Shown here piece by piece: positions 46,705-55,381 of a stretch of DNA of 64,000 bases. Source of the stretch: Bifidobacterium apri. Its GTDB lineage: Bacteria > Actinomycetota > Actinomycetes > Actinomycetales > Bifidobacteriaceae. The position numbers and the translations under genes were made by a program. Positions within the stretch are counted from its first letter, which is position 1. Each line of letters opens with the position of its first letter. The DNA is taken from positions 26,828-90,827 of the forward strand of contig NZ_WBSO01000010.1 of assembly GCF_009299485.1 (NCBI RefSeq). Direction: 5' to 3'. Under the pieces are notes generated by a model. That model had not been told where the DNA came from. It saw only the letters and a program-made list of their open reading frames with translations, and searched no databases.

Positions 46705-49700
46705 ATGTTCGATAAGCGGCTGTTTTCGTTGACGCCAGGCATCAAGCGCCTGGTGGCGGCGAAGGTGGTGTGCCTGTGGGTGTCGCTGTTGGCGGACATC
46801 GGGTTCGCCTATGTTCTGGTGGGTTTACTCGGCAACATCCTCGGATATGTCGAGCCGCTCGACGCGTCGAAATGCACCCGGCTCAACGCGATCGGCCGAT
46901 GCCTCAATCCTGCGCAGACGCAGGGCGATTCGGCGCTCGAATCCGGCAAACAGGCCCTGTCTGCATACCCCGACAACTACGGCATGTTCATCCTGTTCAT
47001 CGCCGTCATCGTCGTCGTGAAATATGTGGCCACCCGCTGTTCCGCCTATTTCGGCACCCGCGCGAGCGAAAGCGTCAAACTCGCACTGCGTGAGAAGCTG
47101 TACCGCAAGATGCTGCAACTCGGCCCCTCCTATGCGCAGCGTGTACGCACATCCGACGTGGTCCAGTCCGCTGGCGAAGGCATTGAACAGATTCAAAGTT
47201 TCTTCGAGCTGTTCCTTCCGCAACTGTTTTATTCGATTCTCGCGCCGATCACCCTGTTCATCTTCGTCGCCCCGGTCAACTGGCCGGCGGCATTGGTTCT
47301 GCTGGTGTGCGCCCCTCTGATCGTCGTCATTGTGGGACTGGTGGCGATGAGCGCCTCCCGGGTGTTCAAGAAGTACTGGGGCAAGTACACCGATATGGGT
47401 GCCGCGTTCCTTGATAACCTGCAAGGCTTGGAAACCTTGAAAACCTTCGATGCCGACGGGCGTGCGGCCAAGGATATGGATCAGAAGGCCGAGGAATTCC
47501 GCGTCATGACCATGCGTGTGCTGCAGATCCAGCTGCGCTCGCTGTCGGCGATGGACCTGGTGGCGTACGGCGGGACGGCAGCCGGCATCGGCGTGGCGAT
47601 CTGGCAGTTCATGATCGGTCAAATCTGGCTCCCGGCGGCATTGGTGGTCGCCTTGCTGTCGGCGAGCTTCTTCCTGCCGCTGCGCCAGTTGGGATCGTAT
47701 TTCCACGTGGCGATGAACGGCATGACATCCACGAAACGGATTTTCGCGTTGTTGGATGCGCCGGTACCGCATCATGGCAGCATTCGTCTGCCTTCGGTCG
47801 CGGATTCGGTGTCCGTGACCTTCGATCATGTCGGATTCGCTTACGGTTCAGGCGATGACAAGAAGGTCGCCCTCCAGGACGTGAATTTCACTGCGCATCC
47901 CGGCAAACTGACTGCCATCGTCGGCATGTCCGGGTCTGGCAAGTCCACGGCAGCCGGCCTGTTGGGCGGCTCGCTGGTCGGATATGACGGTTCGATCCGT
48001 CTTGGTTATTCGCTGCTTGGCACGTCTGCGGACGTGGAATTGAGCGATGTGGCGGAACAGTCGTTGACGGGCGCAGTGACTGTGGTCAGCGCCCGGAGCC
48101 ATTTGTTCGCCGGTACCTTGCGGCAGAATCTGGTGATGGCCAAGCCGGGAGCCACGGATAACGACTTGTGGGTCGCGCTGCACCAGGCGCGTATCGATGA
48201 TTTTGTATGCGCCCAGCCAGGCGGTCTTGACATGAAGATCGAACAGGATGCGGCGAACCTGTCTGGCGGGCAGCGCCAACGTGTCGCGATTGCTCGTGCA
48301 CTGCTGCGAGACAGCGCGATTTACGTGTTCGACGAAGCCACCAGCAGTGTTGATGTTGACAGCGAAAACCGCATTCTTGCCACGATCCGTGACTTGGCGG
48401 ACCATAAAACCGTGTTGATGATCACGCATCGCGTGGCGAACGCGGTGCTCGCCGACCAGATTGTGGTGTTCGACCATGGCACGGTCGCCCAAACCGGCCA
48501 GCATGATGCGCTTGTGGTGACGGATGGCGTGTACGCGAAACTGTTCCGGGCCCAGGCGGTGTTTGAGCATGTCGCTCACCGTGACGATGCTCGTATGCTG
48601 GTCGGCAGCGAGCAGATGCGTCAACTCGCCGGCATGGGGCGCGGCAAGGCGTCCGGCGCTTTTGATGCGTCGGCAAGCGGCAGCGCGGTTCCGACATTGT
48701 CGTACACAAAAGACGGCTCGCAGGCAGCTGATACAAGCGATGCGTCCGGGGCAGGGGCTGCCGGCAACACGGGCTCAGACTCCGATGCCAGCGCTGCTCC
48801 TGCTGCCGCCGGCGGTACACAAGCCAAACGCCTCGGCTCAATGTCGCTGATCGGCCGTCTGCTTGGCGAGGTCAGGCCGTTGAGCCTGTACATGGTTCAG
48901 GCGTGCCTCTACGGCACCATCGGGCATTTGTCGGCGACATTCCTGCCGGTGTTCGGTGTGTGCGCATTGTTCGCCCATCTTGGGCATCCGGTATGGGGGC
49001 TGTCGGCCCGCACCGCGGTGATCTGCATGGTGGTGTGCGGCTTGCTGCGCGGTGTTATGCGGTATGCGGAACAGTACATGAACCATAATGTCGCGTTCCG
49101 CCTGCTGGCGTTGTTCCGGTCAAAGGCGTTCGCCGCGTTGCGCAAGTTGGCTCCCGCCAAGCTTGCCGGCAAGGGCAAGGGCGATCTCATTTCGCTGATC
49201 ACCACCGATGTCGAGCTGCTGGAGATCTTCTTCGCGCATACGATTTCACCGGTCGTCATCGCTATAGTGACCACAATCGTCTTCACAGTGGCGGCGTTCA
49301 CGCTCGACCCGTGGTTCGCGCTGCTGCTGGTCGTCGCACATCTGGTCGTCGGCGTGCTGCTTCCCCGCCGTTTCGCGGCGAGCGTGCGTACACTCGGTCC
49401 GAAGATCCGCAAGTATTCCGCACAGCTTGACGATGTCATGCTTGACGATATGCATGGTCTTGACGAGATCATCCGCTTCGGGCAGGGCAATCGCCGGTTG
49501 GGCAACATCATCTCCAGAACACGTCGCCTGTGGTCGGAACGGGCACGTCTGAGCCGCCGCACCGGCCGCTTCACCGCTATCGGCGGTCTGCTGGTCATCG
49601 CAGCGACCGTCGGCGCGGTTCTGGTCGCGTTGCGCGTGTCGCAGGGCAACCCGTTCTCCATTCCGAATGCCGTGGTCGCCGTGGTGCTGATCGCAAGCTC

Positions 49701-50472
49701 GTTCGGCCCGACCCTCGCCTTGAGTGCGCTCCCGGCGAATCTGACGCAGACCTTCGCCTCCGCAAGGCGCCTGTTCGCACTGCTTGACGAGCAGCCGGCC
49801 GTTGTGGAGACCGGCACCAGCAAGCCTGCGTATGACGGCATGGCGTTCGAGCATGTGGACTTCTCGTATCGTCCCGACCAGCCGATTGTGCGCGACTTGT
49901 CCTTGGCTGTCCCCAAGACCGGTATTTTGGGGATCCAAGGGCCGTCCGGACGCGGCAAGTCGACGGTACTCAAACTGCTGATGCGCTACTGGGACCCGCA
50001 GCATGGCAGGATTTGCTTCTCCAACATGCCGCTTCCGCAAGTGGACGCGTCGTATCGTCGTCGTACGCAGACGATGATGAGCCAAGAGACCTATCTGTTT
50101 GACGGTTCGATTGCCCAGAACCTGCGGATTGCCAATGACCATGCGAGCGACGAGGAGTTGCGCGAGGCCTTGCGGAAGGCATCCGTGCTTGATTTGGTCG
50201 ATTCGCTGCCTGACGGGCTGGATACGCAGGTCGGTGAGCTTGGCGGTCGCCTGTCCGAAGGTGAACGGCAGCGCATCGGTCTGGCGCGTGTCTTCTTGCG
50301 CAAGGCGGATCTGGTGCTGCTTGATGAACCGACCAGCCGTTTGGACGCATTGAACGAGGCGGTGATTCTCACGTCGGTCAATCAGATGGCCGCTGAGCGT
50401 GATGTCGCCATCGTGCTGGTCTCGCATCGGCAGTCGACGATGCGTGTCGCGGATGTGGTGGTGCGTGTCTGA
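46705..50472 (+). CDS. Fused ABC exporter, CydDC-like (two TMD-NBD halves)
   Basis: A 1255-residue membrane protein with two complete half-transporters in tandem. Half 1: membrane helices at about 15-330, then NBD with VGMSGSGKSTAAGLLG, LSGGQRQRVAIARALL and FDEATSSVDVDSE. An Ala/Ser-rich linker (about 660-720) joins half 2: helices at about 730-1010, NBD with QGPSGRGKSTVLKLLM, signature LSEGERQRIGLARVFL and LLDEPTSRLDALN. CydDC exports cysteine or glutathione and helps cytochrome bd assembly; here no cyd genes are close, so the substrate is open. The signature of half 2 has Glu in place of Gly/Gln. ATG 46705 follows GGAAAGGGGTCGGC. Confidence 0.88.
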   Translation: MFDKRLFSLTPGIKRLVAAKVVCLWVSLLADIGFAYVLVGLLGNILGYVEPLDASKCTRLNAIGRCLNPAQTQGDSALESGKQALSAYPDNYGMFILFIAVIVVVKYVATRCSAYFGTRASESVKLALREKLYRKMLQLGPSYAQRVRTSDVVQSAGEGIEQIQSFFELFLPQLFYSILAPITLFIFVAPVNWPAALVLLVCAPLIVVIVGLVAMSASRVFKKYWGKYTDMGAAFLDNLQGLETLKTFDADGRAAKDMDQKAEEFRVMTMRVLQIQLRSLSAMDLVAYGGTAAGIGVAIWQFMIGQIWLPAALVVALLSASFFLPLRQLGSYFHVAMNGMTSTKRIFALLDAPVPHHGSIRLPSVADSVSVTFDHVGFAYGSGDDKKVALQDVNFTAHPGKLTAIVGMSGSGKSTAAGLLGGSLVGYDGSIRLGYSLLGTSADVELSDVAEQSLTGAVTVVSARSHLFAGTLRQNLVMAKPGATDNDLWVALHQARIDDFVCAQPGGLDMKIEQDAANLSGGQRQRVAIARALLRDSAIYVFDEATSSVDVDSENRILATIRDLADHKTVLMITHRVANAVLADQIVVFDHGTVAQTGQHDALVVTDGVYAKLFRAQAVFEHVAHRDDARMLVGSEQMRQLAGMGRGKASGAFDASASGSAVPTLSYTKDGSQAADTSDASGAGAAGNTGSDSDASAAPAAAGGTQAKRLGSMSLIGRLLGEVRPLSLYMVQACLYGTIGHLSATFLPVFGVCALFAHLGHPVWGLSARTAVICMVVCGLLRGVMRYAEQYMNHNVAFRLLALFRSKAFAALRKLAPAKLAGKGKGDLISLITTDVELLEIFFAHTISPVVIAIVTTIVFTVAAFTLDPWFALLLVVAHLVVGVLLPRRFAASVRTLGPKIRKYSAQLDDVMLDDMHGLDEIIRFGQGNRRLGNIISRTRRLWSERARLSRRTGRFTAIGGLLVIAATVGAVLVALRVSQGNPFSIPNAVVAVVLIASSFGPTLALSALPANLTQTFASARRLFALLDEQPAVVETGTSKPAYDGMAFEHVDFSYRPDQPIVRDLSLAVPKTGILGIQGPSGRGKSTVLKLLMRYWDPQHGRICFSNMPLPQVDASYRRRTQTMMSQETYLFDGSIAQNLRIANDHASDEELREALRKASVLDLVDSLPDGLDTQVGELGGRLSEGERQRIGLARVFLRKADLVLLDEPTSRLDALNEAVILTSVNQMAAERDVAIVLVSHRQSTMRVADVVVRV

Positions 50473-50678
50473 CACAGACGGGTTCGCCGGCATCCGCGCA
50501 CGGTAATCTGCTGTACCGCACCTGTGGCGAAACGTGGAGCAACGGTGGATATCACCATCGGGCTGAGCGATGCGTTCCCCGGGTGCGGGATAATACGATG
50601 AGTTGGATTGCACCGGTGCGGCCAGGGGGTGTGGCATGGTCGCATCCGGTCGCATGCCGGGGATCGGTGAGGAGCAGC

Positions 50679-52556
50679 ATGAGCAGACATTCGGCGCAGC
50701 ACGGCAACATGCCCGGTATCCATGGGGGCAGGCGTAGGCATATCTGGCCGTGGATTGTCCTGATTGTCTTGGTGGTTGTGGCGGGGGTTGTAGGCGCTGT
50801 TGCAACCACCTTCTACAAGCAGGCCATGGAAGTCAAAGCCCATGAGGAGAAGGCGATATCGCTGATGTCCGGGCTGAAGGGGCTGTCCGGTTCGGGTACT
50901 GCCGGCATCAGCAAAGACACCGTGGATTCCATCAACGCGGTGTTGCCGCAACTGCAATCGGAAACCGCGGCCGCTCAACAGATCACCAACGGGAAGCTGT
51001 GGACGCTTGCCTCCCACATGCCCGTGTACGGCGATGACATTACCACCGTGCGTGGCATGACCCGCATCGTGCACGAGCTGGCCACCGGATCGATTCCGCA
51101 ACTCAGCTCCACACTGGGCACACTGGTGAACGCATCGCTGACTACGGACGACGGCTCATTGAACTTGGAACCGATCACCCAGGCCGCTACATCCATGAAA
51201 GCCGCGAATGAGCCGCTCCAGAAGCTGGTCAGCGAATATGACGCCCTGCCACAGCCCAAGATCGGCAAGATCGCCACGGCATACGCCAGCGGCAAGAAGC
51301 AGCTGAACACGGCGGGGACGACAATCAATGAATTGGCGAATGCGCTTGATATCATCCCCGGTTTCCTCGGATCGGGCGGTGCGAAGACGTATGCGGTCAT
51401 GGCAATGACCACGTCAGAAGCCCGTTCCAGCGGCGGTTTGCTGGGTTCCGTCGGTGTGATGACCACCGACAACGGCAAGATCTCAATCGGCGACTTCCGC
51501 TCGAACACGGAATACATACCCTACGGGACTGGTGATCCGACTGCCGATGAACAGCGTATCTTCAACCAGTGGGGCCCGCTGCAGATGTCCTTCGACATGC
51601 GCGATCTCGCCGTCTATCCTGATACGCAACGCTCGGCGGAAGGTATGCGGGCGATCTGGCAGCGTACCCCGTGGGGAGCCGGCCAAAACCTGGACGGTGT
51701 GCTGATGGTCGACCCGGTATTCCTCCAGAAGATGGTCGCCATCAACGGGCAGGTCACCCTGTCGGACGGCCGCGTGCTCGACGGCACCAACACGGCGGAA
51801 TTCCTGCTCAACACGGTATACAAGGATTATCCGGTGAGCATGCAGGACCAGTATTTCACCGAAGTCGCCGTCCAGTCGATCAGCGCGATGTTCTCGAATA
51901 TCAACCTCACGAAGCTGACGCAGGTCGGGCAGGCGATGTCCTCGCTCGCCCAGGGCCGGCATTTCTCCATGTACAGTTTTGATGAAGCGACCGAAAGTTC
52001 CTTGCAATCCGCTGGATTCACCGCGTCCACGCCGAGCGATGAAGCCAACCCGAAGATCGGCATGTACATTACGGAGCAGAACCCGTCCAAGATGGATTGG
52101 TACGTGCACCGTACGACAAAGATTACGCGGACATCGTGCAATAGCGACGGTTCTCAGACGTATCACGTCGAATATACGTTGAGCAACACGCTGACGAACG
52201 CCGAACTGGCTACGTTGCCTGACTACATCGCAGGCGGCGTCCAGGTGCCGAGTCTGGCACGCGGTATGGCCGTTGAGAAGATGCTGATGTACGCGCCTGC
52301 CGGCGGGTCGATTTCGAATATCACCACGAGCGGGAACGGCACGGTATCCGTGGCACCGAAGCGTACTACGCTGAACGGCAAGGATGTCACCACGACACTG
52401 GTGCTGCTGAACCCCGGTAAGTCGATGACGTATTCCTTCGATGTGACCACATCCACAAAAGCCAAGTCCGACTTGGGTGTTGACCAGACGCCGATGGGCT
52501 GGGAGAACCCTGGAGTGAGCGTGGGCACCTCGGCATGTACCATCGGAGCGAAGTGA
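50679..52556 (+). CDS. DUF4012 domain protein, membrane-anchored
   Basis: A 625-residue protein with a short basic N-terminus, a single membrane helix (about 22-45, IVLIVLVVVAGVVGAVAT), and a large extracellular part. It resembles the actinobacterial DUF4012 family, often found in exopolysaccharide and cell envelope loci: MTTSEARSSGGLLGSVGVMT, FRSNTEYIPYG, AQNLDGV-like and VDPVFLQKMVAINGQVTLSD. ATG 50679 follows GAGGAGCAGC; the frame opens at 50583 without a site. Function is unknown. It follows the exporter by 206 bp on the same strand. Confidence 0.84.
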   Translation: MSRHSAQHGNMPGIHGGRRRHIWPWIVLIVLVVVAGVVGAVATTFYKQAMEVKAHEEKAISLMSGLKGLSGSGTAGISKDTVDSINAVLPQLQSETAAAQQITNGKLWTLASHMPVYGDDITTVRGMTRIVHELATGSIPQLSSTLGTLVNASLTTDDGSLNLEPITQAATSMKAANEPLQKLVSEYDALPQPKIGKIATAYASGKKQLNTAGTTINELANALDIIPGFLGSGGAKTYAVMAMTTSEARSSGGLLGSVGVMTTDNGKISIGDFRSNTEYIPYGTGDPTADEQRIFNQWGPLQMSFDMRDLAVYPDTQRSAEGMRAIWQRTPWGAGQNLDGVLMVDPVFLQKMVAINGQVTLSDGRVLDGTNTAEFLLNTVYKDYPVSMQDQYFTEVAVQSISAMFSNINLTKLTQVGQAMSSLAQGRHFSMYSFDEATESSLQSAGFTASTPSDEANPKIGMYITEQNPSKMDWYVHRTTKITRTSCNSDGSQTYHVEYTLSNTLTNAELATLPDYIAGGVQVPSLARGMAVEKMLMYAPAGGSISNITTSGNGTVSVAPKRTTLNGKDVTTTLVLLNPGKSMTYSFDVTTSTKAKSDLGVDQTPMGWENPGVSVGTSACTIGAK

Positions 52557-52633
52557 TTGGAGTTCTGTAGTCGGTTCAGGGCTTTACAGTGAGCCCCGCA
52601 TCGAGGATTCCAGATAGCGCCCACACCCCCGGA

Positions 52634-52760
52634 ACCTTCTGCCGACGCTTGGGGCTGTCTCACCGTCGGTAGATTCCTCTATCGACGCTTATGCACCTTT
52701 CACCGTCGGTAGACCCTTCTGCCGACGCTTACGTACTCCTCAGTGTCGGCAGAAGCAGAG
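52634..52760. repeat. Palindromic repeat family A, 3' of the DUF4012 gene
   Basis: CCTTCTGCCGACGCTTGGGG, CACCGTCGGTAGATTCCTCT, ATCGACGCTTATGCAC, CACCGTCGGTAGACCCTTCT and GCCGACGCTTACGTACTCCT, then AGTGTCGGCAGAAGC: three palindromic units of about 40 bp, ending 18 bp from the SDR stop on the other strand. Confidence 0.75.
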
Positions 52761-52777
52761 ATGGCGGCGACCACACC

Positions 52778-53557
52778 TTACTTGCGGTACACCTTCGTGT
52801 ACGAGCCTTCCGCCCGCGGCCTGACCACAATCGAGTCGATATCGACCGTATCCGGCTGATCGAGCGCCCATCGGATGCATTCGGCGATATCCTCGGCTTT
52901 CAGCGGATCCGGTACGCCGGCGTACACGGCGGCTGCCTTCGAAGCATCGCCGTGGAAGCGGTGCATTGAGAATTCGTCGGTGTGCACCATGCCGGGGGAG
53001 ATGTCCACCACACGGATCGGCTCGCCAATCATTTCCAGCCTCAGCACACGGGCCATCACACGTTCGGCGAATTTCGATGCGCAATACCCGGCACCACCCT
53101 CGTACGGTTCGATGCCGGCGGTCGAGGAGATGACGAGCACTGTGCCGGCGGATTCCTTGAGCGCCGGGAGCAGTTTCTGCGTCATGCGCAGCGTGCCGAG
53201 CACGTTGAGCTCATACATGGCTCGCCAGTCGTCGATACTTGCGGTGGCGACTGGGTCTTTGCCGATGGCGCCGCCAGCGCAGTTGACCAGCGCCTTGACC
53301 GGTCCGCCGGCGAGTATGGTTTCGACGGCAGCCTGCGCGCTGGATTCGTCCGTGATATCGGTGGCGATGGGTTCGACTGCATCGCCGAGTTCCTTGGCCA
53401 GCGCGTCGAGACGTTCGACTCTGCGGGCTAGCGCGGCTACATGCCATCCGTCCGCGACGAGCGAGCGGACCGTCGCCGCGCCGATGCCGCTTGACGCTCC
53501 GGTGACGACTGCGCGTTTGACGCCGTCAAGCGGTGTCGCTGATGTTTGTTCTGTCAT
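52778..53557 (-). CDS. Short-chain dehydrogenase/reductase
   Basis: A 259-residue NAD(P)-dependent oxidoreductase of the classical SDR type. It has TGASSGIG (19-26), NCAGG (92-96), Ser144/145 in VISSTAG and the YxxxK pair Tyr158 and Lys162 in GYCASKF. The LARRVERL segment after the second strand suggests NADP preference (Arg pair). It resembles the YdfG/serine 3-dehydrogenase group; substrate not established. ATG 53557 follows AGGAAGGCAGATC. A palindrome lies upstream at 53693-53722. Confidence 0.92.
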   Translation of the reverse strand: MTEQTSATPLDGVKRAVVTGASSGIGAATVRSLVADGWHVAALARRVERLDALAKELGDAVEPIATDITDESSAQAAVETILAGGPVKALVNCAGGAIGKDPVATASIDDWRAMYELNVLGTLRMTQKLLPALKESAGTVLVISSTAGIEPYEGGAGYCASKFAERVMARVLRLEMIGEPIRVVDISPGMVHTDEFSMHRFHGDASKAAAVYAGVPDPLKAEDIAECIRWALDQPDTVDIDSIVVRPRAEGSYTKVYRK

Positions 53558-53692
53558 GATCTGCCTTCCTGTCTGTGTCGTTTCATGGTGCGAGATATTG
53601 CGGGATATGGGATCTCGTGTGGTATCGATGTTGATATACAGTGCCGATGCTGTATCCGTCAACACTGTGCGGTTCAAGGTGTGTCGTCTGGA

Positions 53693-53722
53693 ACGCCTTA
53701 CCGTACCTGTACGGTAAGGCGT
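53693..53722. promoter_or_regulatory. 14-bp-arm palindrome upstream of the SDR gene
   Basis: ACGCCTTACCGTAC (53693-53706), two bases, GTACGGTAAGGCGT (53709-53722), a perfect palindrome, followed by ACCGTATT. It lies 136 bp upstream of the SDR start and 116 bp downstream of the aminotransferase stop. No T run follows on either strand, so an operator is more likely than a terminator. Confidence 0.55.
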
Positions 53723-53837
53723 ACCGTATTGCGGTCAGTGCGGTTGCGGTGCCGGCCTCCGGGTTGCAATGTGTGGCATCGCACGCCGGAACTATGCGGA
53801 AATGCGCGGAATCATGCGGGACCACGCCAACAGCAGG

Positions 53838-55163
53838 TCAGCAGCCGGCGGCGGTCATCGCTTGGTCCAGCCGCGCGACGCCTTCAGCCGCTTCCTCAGC
53901 GCTGATCACGCATGGCGGGGTCACGTGGATACGGTTGTTGTGAACGCCGAGCACGAGATTCAGCTTGTCGGCTTCCTTGACGATCCGCTGCATGGTCGCG
54001 TCGTCGAGCGGCTCTTTGGTGGCCCGGTCTGCGACCAGTTCCACCGCCCAGAACACGCCTTTTCCGCGCACCTCTCCGATGGTCGGATGATGCTCGGTCA
54101 GCGCTTGCAAGCCAGGTCCGAGCACGTCCCGGCCGACATCGTGGGCGTTGTCGACGATATGTTCTTTCTCCATTGCCTCCTGCGTCGCCACAATGGCGCC
54201 CATCGCCAGCGGATGCCCGGAATAGGTGAGTCCTCCGGGGAACACGACGTCATCGAAATGTTGGGCTACCGGATCGGACATGATCACGCCGCCCGCCGGC
54301 ACATACCCGGAATTGCAGCCCTTCGCGAAGGTGATGATATCCGGCGTGTAATCGTAGTCATCGAGCGCGAACCAGAATCCGGTGCGCCCGAAGCCGGCCA
54401 TCACTTCGTCGGTGATCATCAGGATGCCGTATTTGCGGGTGATCTCGCGCACGCCCTTGAAATAGTCCTTCGGGGGAATGATGATGCCTGCGGTGCCGGG
54501 AATGGATTCCAGCAGTACGGCGGCGATGGTGTCCGGCCCCTCGAACTGGATCACGTGCTCAAGGTGGGTGAGCGCGCGCTCGCATTCCTCTTCCTGCGTG
54601 GTGGCGAAGAATTCGGAGCGGTACAGGTACGGCGTGAAGAAATGGACGTGGCCGCGTGCGTAATCGTTCGGTTTGCGACGCCAGTCGCCGGTCGCGCTGA
54701 TTGCTGCGCCGGTATTGCCGTGGTAGCAGCGGTATGAGGAGAGGATTTTGTCGCGCCCGGTGACCAGGCGTGCCGCGCGCATGGCGTTTTCGTTCGCATC
54801 GGCGCCGGCGTTGGTGAAGAACACTTTGTCGAATCCTGCGGGGGCACGGCGGGCGACCAGCGAGGCGGCTCGGCCACGGGCGAGGTTCGCGTAATCGGGG
54901 CCGATGGTGGCGAGCAGTTCCGCCTGTCGCTTGATGCCTTCGACGACCGCGGGGTGCTGGTAGCCGATATTGACGTTGACTTGCTGGCTGGTGAAGTCCA
55001 GCATGTCACGGCCATCCGCGTACTTGAGCCACACGCCGTGGCCGGTGACCACTTCGGTTGGGTGGAGGTTGCGCTGTGCGTGCCAGGAGTGGAAGACGTG
55101 CGCACGGTCCAATGCGTAGGCGTCGTTCCAGATCGTCTCATCTGCCGAGCAATCATGTCCCAT
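53838..55163 (-). CDS. Class III PLP-dependent aminotransferase
   Basis: A 441-residue cytoplasmic omega-type aminotransferase. It has FFTNAGADANENAMRAAR (cofactor phosphate loop), SSYRCYHGNTGAAISATGDW, MITDEVMAGFGRTG (Asp for the PLP ring), catalytic Lys281 in TFAKGCNSGYVPAGG and GGLTYSGHPLAMGA. It is close to the group containing taurine, beta-alanine and 4-aminobutyrate transaminases; the amino donor is not settled. GAGGAAAGGACACATC precedes the ATG. It diverges from a MocR-type regulator gene across a 218-bp gap, a layout in which the regulator controls the enzyme in known pairs (TauR, GabR). Confidence 0.9.
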   Translation of the reverse strand: MGHDCSADETIWNDAYALDRAHVFHSWHAQRNLHPTEVVTGHGVWLKYADGRDMLDFTSQQVNVNIGYQHPAVVEGIKRQAELLATIGPDYANLARGRAASLVARRAPAGFDKVFFTNAGADANENAMRAARLVTGRDKILSSYRCYHGNTGAAISATGDWRRKPNDYARGHVHFFTPYLYRSEFFATTQEEECERALTHLEHVIQFEGPDTIAAVLLESIPGTAGIIIPPKDYFKGVREITRKYGILMITDEVMAGFGRTGFWFALDDYDYTPDIITFAKGCNSGYVPAGGVIMSDPVAQHFDDVVFPGGLTYSGHPLAMGAIVATQEAMEKEHIVDNAHDVGRDVLGPGLQALTEHHPTIGEVRGKGVFWAVELVADRATKEPLDDATMQRIVKEADKLNLVLGVHNNRIHVTPPCVISAEEAAEGVARLDQAMTAAGC

Positions 55164-55186
55164 GATGTGTCCTTTCCTCGAAGGGT

Positions 55187-55311
55187 CCCGACTCGGGTCG
55201 GGCTGCGTTCAATTGGCGTTGCAATTGGCATTGTGAGTGATGGACATTTCGCGTTTTACGTGGACATTTCCAGTTGTGCGTCCTTTTGAAACACCGGAAT
55301 AATCGCGATTG
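55187..55311. promoter_or_regulatory. Divergent control region with direct and inverted repeats
   Basis: Between the aminotransferase and MocR-type genes: CCCGAC-TCGG-GTCGGG (55187-55102+ i.e. to 55202), CAATTGGC twice (55210 and 55222, 12 bp apart), and TGGACATTTC twice (55241 and 55261, 20 bp apart, two helical turns). A further ATTGGCA lies near 55304. MocR-type dimers in known cases bind direct repeats with such spacing. Confidence 0.55.
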
Positions 55312-55381
55312 GCAATACTGAGAATGTCAAATGAAGCGTGCGCGCGCGGGCAGCGGTGAGCGGAGAAGGCGAGAAGACGAA

